Shown here one piece after another: positions 33,932 through 42,259 of a DNA stretch of 64,000 bases (position 1 is its first letter; each line of letters starts with the position of its first letter). The notes below the pieces were generated by a model. That model was given only the letters and a program-made list of their open reading frames with translations. It was not told the DNA's origin and did not search any database. This DNA comes from Arsukibacterium sp. (GTDB lineage Bacteria; Pseudomonadota; Gammaproteobacteria; Enterobacterales; Alteromonadaceae). The translations under genes and the position numbers were made by a program. The stretch lies in the NCBI RefSeq assembly GCF_018402695.1, contig NZ_JAGYIM010000016.1:186001-250000 (forward strand). The letters run 5' to 3'.

Positions 33932-33983
33932 GCAACCGCCCGCTAAAAAATAGCAACCTTGCTGGCGAGGCCCGCGTTAACCT

Positions 33984-34009
33984 GGGCACTGAATACGTAT
34001 GCAGTGCCC
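33984..34009. promoter_or_regulatory. LacI-type operator upstream of the GH97 gene
   Basis: The core TGAATACGTATGCA (33990-34003) is a 14-base palindrome with one mismatch. Here it is extended on both sides by GGGCAC and GTGCCC, making a 26-base inverted repeat with a single mismatch. It lies about 70 bases before the GH97 start and matches sites at 16333 and 38769. Confidence 0.7.
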
Positions 34010-34078
34010 GCTAATCGCTTGCTGCAAAGCCTGCGCATGCTCTAGGGTAAAGCTTTTATTACTGTACCGGAAAAGTTT

Positions 34079-36103
34079 ATGCGCCTGTATCATGCTTTGG
34101 GTCCGCTGTTTGCCGTTTTTAGCACACTATCATTGTCGGCGGCCACGCTCAGTGTCACATCGCCGGATGGTAATATTGAACTGACACTGGACGATCAGGC
34201 CCTGACTTATCAGGTGCAGTTTCGTGGTAACCAGGTGATAGCACCTTCCGCCCTCGGATTTCGATTCTTGCAGCTACCGGCCATTGGCAGTGGCTATAAG
34301 ATGATTGAGCACAGCCGAAACAGCGTAAACCAGCGCTGGCAGCAGCCCTGGGGCGAGCGCGAGACGGTGCTTGATCAACATAACGAGCTGGCGGTCACCC
34401 TGCAGCACCCCGATCGCAAGCCCGCGTTTACCCTGCGCTTCAAACTGTTCAATGATGGTCTGGGCTTTCGCTATGAAGTGCCGCCGCAAGGGCTGGCTAA
34501 GCTGGATATTATCGACGAGCTGACTGAGTTTCGGATCAGTGACAGCAGGCAAAGTACTGCCTGGTGGATCCCGGGCCGTGGCTGGAACCGCTATGAAATG
34601 TTGTACCGCACCACAGCGTTAAATGAGGTGGACCGCGCCCATACCCCTTTTACCTTTAAGCTGCCAGATGGCGTGCATCTGAGTATTCATGAAGCGGCGC
34701 TGGTCGATTTTGCGGCCATGGTGCTGGATCAGCAGCGTGATGGGGTGTTAAAAAGTGATTTAACCCCCTGGTCAGACGGTATCCGGGTAAAAACCAATGG
34801 CAGCTTTACCACGCCGTGGCGCACTGTTCAAATTGCCGACAGTGCGGTGGGCCTGCTGAATTCAGATTTAATCTTAAATTTAAACGAGCCAAATAAACTC
34901 GGTGACGTGTCCTGGGTGAAACCGGGCAAATACGCCGGGATCTGGTGGGGCATGCACCTTGAAACGCAAAGCTGGGGCAGCGGGCCTAAGCACGGTGCGA
35001 CCACCGAAAATACGAAGCAGTATATCGACTTTGCTGCCAAAAACGGCTTTGCCGGCGTGTTGGTAGAAGGCTGGAATACCGGCTGGGACGGCGAATGGTT
35101 TTTAAACGGCGCCGTTTTTAACTTTACCCAAAGCTACCCGGACTTTGATCTGGCCGCGGTTACGGCCTATGGTGCAGCCAAAGGCGTTAAACTGGTGGGC
35201 CACCATGAAACGTCCGGCCATATTAGCAACTATGAAGCGCAAATGGGCGCCGCTTATGATTTATATGCTAAACACGGCGTAAGCCAGATCAAAACCGGCT
35301 ATGTCGCCGATGGTGGCCAGGCCACCCGTATTGACGAGAACGGTATTGAGCGCAAAGAATGGCACGACGGCCAGCTGATGGTTAATCATTATCTGCACTC
35401 GGTGCAAGAAGCCGCTAAGCGGCAAATTAGCATTAATACCCATGAACCCATCAAAGACACCGGCCTGCGCCGTACTTACCCGAACTGGATTAGCCGTGAA
35501 GGTGCCCGTGGTCAGGAATATAACGCGTGGGGCTCGCCACCGAACCCGCCGGAGCATACTGCTATGTTGCCGTTCACCCGGATGTTATCCGGCCCCATGG
35601 ACTACACGCCGGGGATTTTTAACCTGGCTTATAACGGGCTGGATGCCGAAAACCGGGTGCAGTCTACCCTGGCCAAAGAGCTGGCGTTGTATGTCGTGCT
35701 ATACAGCCCCATTCAGATGGTGGCGGACTTACCCGAGCACTACGATGCTCACCCCAAAGCCTTTCAGTTTATTAAAGACGTGCCAACCGACTGGGCAGAA
35801 AGTATCGCGCTGCAAGGCGAGGTGGGAGATTTTGTTGTATTCGCCCGTCAGGATAAACACAGCGATGATTGGTACCTCGGTGCGCTCACCGATGAGCAGC
35901 CACGCAGCGTTACAGTGAAACTGGACTTTTTACCAGCCGGTAAACGCTTTAGCGCACAACTATACCGTGACGGCGCCGACGCCGACTGGCGCACTCAGCC
36001 ATACGACATCATTATCGAGCAACAAAGCGTTACCGCCAACGACAGGTTAACCCTGCCATTGGCCAGCAGCGGCGGTGCTGCTATCCGGTTTACGGCGGAG
36101 TAA
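34079..36103 (+). CDS. GH97 alpha-glucosidase, secreted (inverting type)
   Basis: SusB-like alpha-glucosidase, 674 residues with a signal peptide (about 21 residues). The N-terminal beta-sandwich is followed by a barrel and a C-terminal beta-domain. Three glutamates expected for the inverting branch are present: Glu377 in GHHETSG, Glu456 in NTHEPIKD and Glu480 in GQEYNAWG, the last two 24 residues apart. The retaining-branch Asp nucleophile position reads KTGYV, as in inverting members. The family releases glucose from maltodextrins, with calcium. The LacI-type operator at 33984 marks it as part of the starch regulon. Confidence 0.9.
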   Translation: MRLYHALGPLFAVFSTLSLSAATLSVTSPDGNIELTLDDQALTYQVQFRGNQVIAPSALGFRFLQLPAIGSGYKMIEHSRNSVNQRWQQPWGERETVLDQHNELAVTLQHPDRKPAFTLRFKLFNDGLGFRYEVPPQGLAKLDIIDELTEFRISDSRQSTAWWIPGRGWNRYEMLYRTTALNEVDRAHTPFTFKLPDGVHLSIHEAALVDFAAMVLDQQRDGVLKSDLTPWSDGIRVKTNGSFTTPWRTVQIADSAVGLLNSDLILNLNEPNKLGDVSWVKPGKYAGIWWGMHLETQSWGSGPKHGATTENTKQYIDFAAKNGFAGVLVEGWNTGWDGEWFLNGAVFNFTQSYPDFDLAAVTAYGAAKGVKLVGHHETSGHISNYEAQMGAAYDLYAKHGVSQIKTGYVADGGQATRIDENGIERKEWHDGQLMVNHYLHSVQEAAKRQISINTHEPIKDTGLRRTYPNWISREGARGQEYNAWGSPPNPPEHTAMLPFTRMLSGPMDYTPGIFNLAYNGLDAENRVQSTLAKELALYVVLYSPIQMVADLPEHYDAHPKAFQFIKDVPTDWAESIALQGEVGDFVVFARQDKHSDDWYLGALTDEQPRSVTVKLDFLPAGKRFSAQLYRDGADADWRTQPYDIIIEQQSVTANDRLTLPLASSGGAAIRFTAE

Positions 36104-36400
36104 GTGATTAGTTACACCAGCTGACGAAATGTCTTAATAGTATGCTACCCACAATCAGAGGTAACCTAGGGCGTGTTGACGTTTGGTGGTTGTTTTTGCA
36201 GTTGAGTGGCTGGTATTTATACAAGGCAGCGCTTGTATAGCGCCGGCGACGATCAATTACTATCTTATCGTGATTAGGTTAGTTGTCGTCGTACAGCCAA
36301 CATCGCGCTCCGAGTTAACTCAAGGTTGATTTAGTAAATATAATTGGTACATTTGTTGGGTGTTAATGGAAATATCCTGCTTAAACAACAAGGAAAACCA
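36104..36400. other. Gene-free stretch with a stem and a possible IS end
   Basis: No gene found. TATACAAG (36218-36225) and CTTGTATA (36232-36239) form a perfect 8-bp stem with loop GCAGCG. About 50 bases before it stands CTAGGGCGTGTTGACG (36166-36181), which resembles ends of marine gammaproteobacterial MITE or IS elements, but no inverse end was found here. Read as a likely decayed small mobile element, low certainty. Confidence 0.3.
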
Positions 36401-36838
36401 ATGAAATTACCAATATTTTTCGGCGCGGTTCTGGCTACTGCTGTTTTTCAGGCTAGTGCTATGAATTACGGTGTCGTACATTTGACCAATATCGAGCCGA
36501 CAGCGGCTGATGCCATTTGGAGCAGAGAAAAACAAGTTCCTCCTCGCTATCCGCTCGAGTTGGCCCAACAAGGCATAATTGGCTGTGGCGTGTTTAAGAT
36601 TACCCTGGATGAAAATGGTACAGCCACCGATGTCAGCCTGGTTAGTTCCGTGCCTGAAAAAGTAATTGCCCGTCCGGCCAGTAAAGTCATTAAAAAATGG
36701 AAGTGGGTTAATAACAGCGGCCAGGCAAATGCGCCGGAGCAAAAGCTGATCCGGCTCGATTTCTGTATGGGGGGCAGCACCCAGGAAGAAGCTGACGCCC
36801 GCTGTAAAGTGCAGGCAACCGCAGCCTGTCAGGGGTAG
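36401..36838 (+). CDS. TonB C-terminal-domain protein, secreted
   Basis: A 145-residue secreted protein with a signal peptide (about 18 residues, QASA) and a TonB-like C-terminal domain: PPRYPLELAQQGIIGCGVFKITLDENGTATDVSLVSSVPE, then KKWKW. Unlike true TonB, it lacks a Pro-rich spacer and a lasting membrane anchor, so it is not an energy transducer by itself. Three or four Cys (for example Cys67 and the FCMGGS motif) may form disulfides. AAGGA precedes the ATG at 36401; the open frame reaches back to 36344. Confidence 0.75.
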   Translation: MKLPIFFGAVLATAVFQASAMNYGVVHLTNIEPTAADAIWSREKQVPPRYPLELAQQGIIGCGVFKITLDENGTATDVSLVSSVPEKVIARPASKVIKKWKWVNNSGQANAPEQKLIRLDFCMGGSTQEEADARCKVQATAACQG

Positions 36839-36877
36839 TCCGGGGTTCAGACTAAATAACAGGAGGCCAGTGACAGG

Positions 36878-38116
36878 GTGAGCTATTGTATTGCTGTGAT
36901 AGGCAGCGGTATGGCCGGGCTGGCTGCGGCTTACCGGGCGCGCCGTGCCGGCCATCAGGTTACGGTATTTGAAGCCCACAACCGCCATGGTATGGATGCC
37001 CATGCTCTGTCGGCCGAGGGTGGCCTGGTGGATGTGCCGCTGCGGGTCATGAGCCCCGAAGCCTGGCCCAGTGTGCTGCAGCTGGCCAGCGAAGTAGGTG
37101 TTACCACTTTTGATGTCCGCACTCATACGTCCTGCAGCTGGACAAATGGCCAAACCTGGTTTCGCAGTGGCGAGTTGCCAGTTGTCGGCTGGCCTGTTGT
37201 CGGCTCCTGGCGCTACCTTAACCGCCGCGCCCTGCGCATAGCTTACGGCAGCTGGCAACTGCGTCGGCTGACCCGCAAGCTGCAGCAGCAACCCGCGGAT
37301 TTGACACTTGGTGTCGTGTTACAGCAGCATCATTTTGACCCGCTATTCTGGCGGGGCTTAATTCTGCCCATTCTGACCACCATATGTACCTGTGACGAAA
37401 AACATTTGCTGAACTGGCCGGCAGCGCAGCTGCTGTCGCTATTACAAAGTATTTTATACAGCGCGCGGCTGTGCCGGCTTGAGGGCGGTACCACGGCGCT
37501 GGTTACCGCATTGAGTCAGGGCCTGAGCGTGCATAGCGGCAGCCCGGTGCTGCAGGTTAAAGACCTTGGGCCGCAGATCAGGGTGGTCAATGAACGGGGT
37601 GATGGCGGCGAATTTGACCGGGTTATTGTCGCCACCCAAGCCAATCAGCTGGGTTTTCTCGACAACGAGCAGTTTGGCGAGGAGCGGCAAATGCTGGCAA
37701 ACATCCGTTTCGATGCTGGTGAGCTTTGGGTGCATCAGGACGCCCGCTTTATGCCGGCCAACAACCAAGACTGGACTGCCCTGAATTTTCAAATGGACCC
37801 GCAACTGAACAAGCCGATGTTTACGGTCTGGGTTAATCAGGTCGAACCGTCGCTAAATGGCCGTGCGCCAGTGTTTCAGACCTGGGACCCGCTGTTCGAG
37901 CCCGCCCCGGACACCGTGCTGGCCCGGGTACCCTTTGAGCGGGCCGTGGTTGGCCCTGAAACGGCCAAAGTCCATGCTGCCCTGAAACAATGGCATCAGC
38001 AGCACGGCCGTAAACTGTTTTATTGTGGTTCCTGGGCTTTTGAAGGGGTACCGTTACTGGAGTCCGCTGTACGTTCGGCCAATGCAGTGGTTGATGCGAT
38101 CACCTGCCAGATTTAA
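36878..38116 (+). CDS. FAD-dependent amine-oxidase-like / desaturase-like oxidoreductase
   Basis: A 412-residue flavoprotein. The Rossmann motif IAVIGSGMAGLAAAYRARRAG and the EAHNRHGMDAH that follows match the protoporphyrinogen-oxidase / amine-oxidase / phytoene-desaturase superfamily. A hydrophobic patch in the middle (FWRGLILPILTTICTC) may form the substrate tunnel. Start GTG at 36878 with AGGAGG upstream. It overlaps no partner gene; the substrate is not predictable. Confidence 0.78.
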   Translation: MSYCIAVIGSGMAGLAAAYRARRAGHQVTVFEAHNRHGMDAHALSAEGGLVDVPLRVMSPEAWPSVLQLASEVGVTTFDVRTHTSCSWTNGQTWFRSGELPVVGWPVVGSWRYLNRRALRIAYGSWQLRRLTRKLQQQPADLTLGVVLQQHHFDPLFWRGLILPILTTICTCDEKHLLNWPAAQLLSLLQSILYSARLCRLEGGTTALVTALSQGLSVHSGSPVLQVKDLGPQIRVVNERGDGGEFDRVIVATQANQLGFLDNEQFGEERQMLANIRFDAGELWVHQDARFMPANNQDWTALNFQMDPQLNKPMFTVWVNQVEPSLNGRAPVFQTWDPLFEPAPDTVLARVPFERAVVGPETAKVHAALKQWHQQHGRKLFYCGSWAFEGVPLLESAVRSANAVVDAITCQI

Positions 38117-38168
38117 TGTTATAGTTTTACCTTACTTAACCATCGCATGCATATTGCAAGGCTTTAAC

Positions 38169-38465
38169 ATGAACCTGGATAAAGCAAAAAAACGTATCGC
38201 CAAACAAATCAATAAAGGCTTCGACGGTTATCCCCAACTTACCCTGACCTATTTTGGCCGCAGCAGCGATTGCGCAACGGAAGTTGTGGTCGGTTTTATC
38301 GCAGAGGCCGGCGCTGCAGTGCAGGAGCAACGTTTTGTCAGCAAGCAGGACGCACGGCAGGATGAAACCATTCAGTCTGTGCTGGTTAAAATTATTGAAC
38401 GCGCGGATGCCAGAACCGTAACGGAAGTACCCGGCACAGTGATTATCGCCCACACCTCTTCCTGA
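38169..38465 (+). CDS. Conserved hypothetical small protein
   Basis: A 98-residue soluble protein with a basic N-terminal helix (NLDKAKKRIAKQINKGFDG) and alternating strands (LTYFGRSSDCATEVVVGFI; VPGTVIIAHTSS at the end). No family recognised. The ATG at 38169 is chosen since earlier in-frame starts lie inside the oxidoreductase gene. It is followed 21 bases later by a small lipoprotein gene. Confidence 0.6.
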   Translation: MNLDKAKKRIAKQINKGFDGYPQLTLTYFGRSSDCATEVVVGFIAEAGAAVQEQRFVSKQDARQDETIQSVLVKIIERADARTVTEVPGTVIIAHTSS

Positions 38466-38486
38466 GATTTTTGCATCGGAGGCGCT

Positions 38487-38696
38487 ATGAAGATCAAACT
38501 TGGATTAGTTGTACTGGCTGCTGCTATGACTGTTGTATCCGGCTGCAGCAATAAAGCGGTATATCAGAACCTGCAACTGAATAAAAAGCAGGAATGCCGC
38601 CGGTTGCCGTTGACAGAATATGACGATTGCATGCGGGGTATGGACCAGAGCTATGAAGAATACGAGCGGCAGCGCCAGCAAGCAACGAAACAGTAA
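38487..38696 (+). CDS. Small lipoprotein, 69 residues
   Basis: Signal peptide with lipobox VSGC (Cys20), then a charged helix with two Cys (KKQECRRLPLTEYDDCMRGM) and an ExYERQRQQ end, the look of small outer-membrane-attached lipoproteins. GGAGGCGCT lies in front of the ATG. Function unknown. Confidence 0.7.
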   Translation: MKIKLGLVVLAAAMTVVSGCSNKAVYQNLQLNKKQECRRLPLTEYDDCMRGMDQSYEEYERQRQQATKQ

Positions 38697-38768
38697 ACGA
38701 CTTTACCAGCAATTTTTTTGACACAAGCATTCATTACGCTGCACCAAAACCGGCCAGCAAAAGCCGTT

Positions 38769-38782
38769 TGAATACGTATTCA
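38769..38782. promoter_or_regulatory. LacI-type operator upstream of the MFS transporter-GH13 operon
   Basis: TGAATACGTATTCA is a perfect 14-base palindrome, 113 bases before the transporter start. With the sites at 16333 and 33990 it gives the consensus TGMATACGTATKCA. Confidence 0.72.
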
Positions 38783-38894
38783 TCTTGTGGTTGCACTAAA
38801 ATGGGGTTATCAAAGACCCTAGGATAGCCTGCCACGCCCAAATGGGTGCAAAACAGGCATAAAATTATACTAACAGCCTGGAGTGACCACCACC

Positions 38895-40391
38895 ATGCAA
38901 CTAAAGCCGAACCTGAGTTTCTGGCAAATTTGGAATATGTGTTTTGGGTTTTTCGGTATTCAGTTCGGTTTTGCGCTGCAAAACGGTAACGTCAGCCGGA
39001 TTTTTCAGACCCTTGGCGCTGACATGGAGCAAATTCCTATCCTGTGGATTGCCGCGCCGTTAACCGGTTTACTGGTGCAGCCTGTTATTGGCCATTTTAG
39101 TGACAAAACCTGGACTAAACTGGGCCGGCGCCGGCCATTCTTCTTATATGGCGCCCTGGCAACCACAGCTGCTTTAATACTAATGCCTAATTCGCCTACT
39201 TTATGGTTTGCCGCCGGTATGTTATGGATTTTAGATGCTGCTATTAATGTGACCATGGAGCCGTTCCGGGCCTTTGTTGGCGATAACCTGAATAAACAGC
39301 AGCGGCCAACTGGCTTTGCCATGCAAAGCTTTTTTATCGGGGTGGGGGCGGTGGTAGCGTCGGCCTTACCCTGGATGATGACTAACTGGTTTGGCGTGGC
39401 GAACACGGCCGCGGCCGGTATGATCCCTGACTCGGTGGTCTATTCGTTTTACGCCGGCGGCGCCGTGCTGTTTTTAGCGGTCGGCTGGACTATTATCTCC
39501 AGCAAAGAATACAGCCCGGAGCAACTGGCCGCATTTGATGCTGCCGAGCAAGCCGAGTTTCCCAGTGCCCCTGCAGCAACTCCTGCCGCTAACTACTGGA
39601 AAAGCGGTGCTGCTGCGGTGGTAATCGGTGTCGTGTCATTGGTAGTGGTCGCCACCGCTAATTTAGATAAACAACTGTATTTATTGGGGGCGCTGATCGC
39701 GGCCTTTGGTTTATTGCAGTGGGCCGCCAGTTGGTTTAAGCAACAGGCAAACCGCAATATGCTGGTGGAAATTACCGATGACTTATTTACCATGCCAGCT
39801 ACCATGCGCCAATTGGCTGTGGTGCAGTTTTTCTCCTGGTTTCCGCTGTTTGCGATGTGGATCTACACCACCGCTGCGGTAACCAGTTACCACTATGGTA
39901 CCAGTGATACCACGTCGCTGGCTTACAATAATGGCGCTGACTGGGTTGGCGTATTGTTTGCTGTCTATAACGGTTTTGCCGCTATCGCCGCCCTGTTAAT
40001 ACCCTTGCTGGTTAAGTTTACCGGTACCCAGAAAGCCCATGCCATTAACCTGTTGTGCGGTGCCGCCGGCCTGTTTTCGTTCTTTGTGATCAAAGACCCA
40101 GCCTTACTGTGGTTACCGATGATCGGCATAGGTATCGCTTGGGCCTCTATTTTATCCCTACCTTATGCCTTGTTATCGAACTGCCTGCCCGCCCATAAAA
40201 TGGGGGTTTATATGGGTATGTTTAATATCTTTATCGTGTTGCCGCAATTACTGGCTGCTGCCATTCTGGGCAGCCTGATTGGCTACTTCTTTAATGGTCA
40301 GGCTATTTATGCGCTGGCAATTGGCGGCTGTTCTTATGTGTTTGCCGCACTATATGTGCTGCGGGTAAAAACCGTAAAAGTGGAAAGTTAA
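38895..40391 (+). CDS. MFS sugar/cation symporter (maltose/maltodextrin type)
   Basis: A 498-residue 12-helix inner-membrane transporter of the SLC45/GPH-like group: WNMCFGFFGIQFGFALQNGNVSRI opening, and the loop signature GRRRPFFLYG after helix 3. Homologues sit in maltose loci of marine gammaproteobacteria and import maltose or short maltodextrins. The ATG at 38895 suits the GGAG at 38880; the GTG at 38883 overlaps that site. Two bases separate its stop from the GH13 lipoprotein gene, and an ATACGTAT operator lies upstream. Confidence 0.85.
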   Translation: MQLKPNLSFWQIWNMCFGFFGIQFGFALQNGNVSRIFQTLGADMEQIPILWIAAPLTGLLVQPVIGHFSDKTWTKLGRRRPFFLYGALATTAALILMPNSPTLWFAAGMLWILDAAINVTMEPFRAFVGDNLNKQQRPTGFAMQSFFIGVGAVVASALPWMMTNWFGVANTAAAGMIPDSVVYSFYAGGAVLFLAVGWTIISSKEYSPEQLAAFDAAEQAEFPSAPAATPAANYWKSGAAAVVIGVVSLVVVATANLDKQLYLLGALIAAFGLLQWAASWFKQQANRNMLVEITDDLFTMPATMRQLAVVQFFSWFPLFAMWIYTTAAVTSYHYGTSDTTSLAYNNGADWVGVLFAVYNGFAAIAALLIPLLVKFTGTQKAHAINLLCGAAGLFSFFVIKDPALLWLPMIGIGIAWASILSLPYALLSNCLPAHKMGVYMGMFNIFIVLPQLLAAAILGSLIGYFFNGQAIYALAIGGCSYVFAALYVLRVKTVKVES

Positions 40392-40393
40392 TT

Positions 40394-42133
40394 ATGTTTA
40401 AAGGATCAATTTCAGCCATAGCGCTGGCCATCGCGCTGGCGGGGTGCTCTCCGGCGCCGCAGCAAACGCCTGTTAATCAACCTGAGGTTGCCAACCCGAC
40501 CGTGCAGCAAAACGCTGCAGGCCAACAGCGCGCCACAGCCAGTCAAAATGCTGCCTGGTGGGATGACGCCATTTTCTATCAGATCTGGCCCCGCAGTTTT
40601 TATGATACCGATGGCGATGGCCATGGCGATTTTAACGGCATGACCTCCAAGCTGCCGTATTTGCAGGAACTGGGGGTGAATGCGTTATGGTTAACTCCAA
40701 TGTTTGAGGCGCCGTCGTATCATGGCTATGACTTTACCGAGTTTTATCAGGTAGAAAGCGACTACGGTAGCATGGCAGAATTTGAAGCCTTTATTCAGGC
40801 GGCTGACGCCAGAGGCATGAAGGTCATTCTGGATTTGGTGATTAACCATATTTCCAGCGAGCACGAATGGTTTCAGCGCTCTGCTGCCGGTGAAGCGCCC
40901 TATAAAGATTATTTTATCTGGCGGGATGATATGCCCGAGGCGGGTAGTGGCTGGGGCCATGCCTGGAGTGACAACGATAAGCCTGACGCTGTCTGGCACT
41001 GGAATGAGGCGCGCCAGCAATATTATTATGCTGCCTTTGGTGCCAGTCAGCCGGACGTAAATCTGCGCCACCCCGATGTGGTGGCCGAAATGGAAAAAAT
41101 GGCCAAGTTCTGGCTGGATAAAGGTGTCGCCGGTTTCCGCTTAGATGCAGTGCGTTTCGCGATGGAAGGCGGGCCGGATGCCCAGGCCGATACCGCTGAA
41201 ACGATAGCCTACTGGCAGCGCTTTAATCAGTTTGTCAAAAGTGTCAATCCAGAAGCCTATTTGGTCGGCGAAGCCTGGGTTGATATCCCTGTAGCTGCCC
41301 GCTACTTCGGCGACGGCACCGGGCTGGATCAGGGCTTTGACTTTGAAGTGGGCTATAAAATTCTTGGCTTGCTACAACAGGATACCGCCGGCGAAGCGCA
41401 GTTTGGCACTATGCAGTCAAATCAGCAGCAAACTGCCGATGCCAGGGTGTTAAGCCAGAATGTGCAGCAACGCAGCGATTCAGTTGCGCCGCTTAGCTTT
41501 TTTGCACCCTTTTTAACCAACCATGATCAGGAACGGGTGGCGTATCAGCTAAAAGAGCATGACAGCAAGGCTAAGCTGGCCGCCGCTATGTTGTTTAGCT
41601 CACCCGGCACGCCCTATATTTATTATGGTGAAGAAATTGGCTTAACCCAGGACAGAAGTGGCCATGACGTATTTAAGCGCGCGCCGATGCTGTGGAATAA
41701 TACGAAGCAGGCCGGCTTTACCGACAGTGATAACAGCTGGGTAGAGCAACTGACCTTATTTGGCGATGACTTCCCCAACTGGTGGCCGGATTTTCTGGCT
41801 CAGCAGCTGCAGGCGGCAGATCGCAGCGTGGCGGCGCAACAAGCACAGCCGGATTCTATCTGGCAGCTTTACAAGCTGTTGATTGCTCAGAAAAAGCAAC
41901 GGCCAGAACTTGGCACAGACGGCAGCTATAGTGTTGACCCGCTGGAGAATGGTGTGCTGCAAATTAACCGTGAGCTAAACGGCAGCAAAAGCGTGTTTGT
42001 GCTGAACTTAACCGATTCAGTGCAGGATATCAGTGCTATTAACCGCGAAGGTTTTACCCCGGCCTGGGCGTTTGATCTGGACGGCAATAACTTGGCCGCT
42101 TATGGCCTGCTGGTACTGCAAAGCGCTGAGTAA
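40394..42133 (+). CDS. GH13 alpha-glucosidase/amylase lipoprotein
   Basis: Lipoprotein (LAGC, Cys18) with a GH13 barrel, 579 residues, related to oligo-1,6- and alpha-glucosidases. Opening WWDDAIFYQIWPRSFYDTDGDGHGDF with catalytic Asp251 (GFRLDAVR), Glu293 (LVGEAW) and Asp378 (NHDQER); the Asp/Glu-rich DGDGHGD loop looks like a calcium site. It would trim maltodextrins in the periplasm before uptake through the preceding transporter, with which it shares an operon. Confidence 0.9.
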   Translation: MFKGSISAIALAIALAGCSPAPQQTPVNQPEVANPTVQQNAAGQQRATASQNAAWWDDAIFYQIWPRSFYDTDGDGHGDFNGMTSKLPYLQELGVNALWLTPMFEAPSYHGYDFTEFYQVESDYGSMAEFEAFIQAADARGMKVILDLVINHISSEHEWFQRSAAGEAPYKDYFIWRDDMPEAGSGWGHAWSDNDKPDAVWHWNEARQQYYYAAFGASQPDVNLRHPDVVAEMEKMAKFWLDKGVAGFRLDAVRFAMEGGPDAQADTAETIAYWQRFNQFVKSVNPEAYLVGEAWVDIPVAARYFGDGTGLDQGFDFEVGYKILGLLQQDTAGEAQFGTMQSNQQQTADARVLSQNVQQRSDSVAPLSFFAPFLTNHDQERVAYQLKEHDSKAKLAAAMLFSSPGTPYIYYGEEIGLTQDRSGHDVFKRAPMLWNNTKQAGFTDSDNSWVEQLTLFGDDFPNWWPDFLAQQLQAADRSVAAQQAQPDSIWQLYKLLIAQKKQRPELGTDGSYSVDPLENGVLQINRELNGSKSVFVLNLTDSVQDISAINREGFTPAWAFDLDGNNLAAYGLLVLQSAE

Positions 42134-42145
42134 CCCTTGTGCTAT

Positions 42146-42178
42146 AACCGCCGGCTAAGTGATAGCGGCGGTTTTTCT
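42146..42178 (+). terminator. Rho-independent terminator of the transporter-GH13 operon
   Basis: AACCGCC (42146-42152) pairs with GGCGGTT (42067-type inverse at 42167-42173), continued by GCTA (42154-42157) with TAGC (42163-42166) past one bulged G; the loop is AGTGA and TTTTTCTTT follows. Confidence 0.85.
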
Positions 42179-42259
42179 TTGCAACTCAGACTAATAGCGC
42201 ATACCGGTCAGCCTTGGCGCTTGCTAAACTGATAGCAACTGTTCTGCTTTGGCGGAGTT

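Noticed and set aside
36407-37291. A 294-codon open frame on the minus strand
   Set aside because: It lies opposite the well-supported TonB-domain and oxidoreductase genes, has no domain features, and no ribosome site; a shadow of GC-rich codon use.
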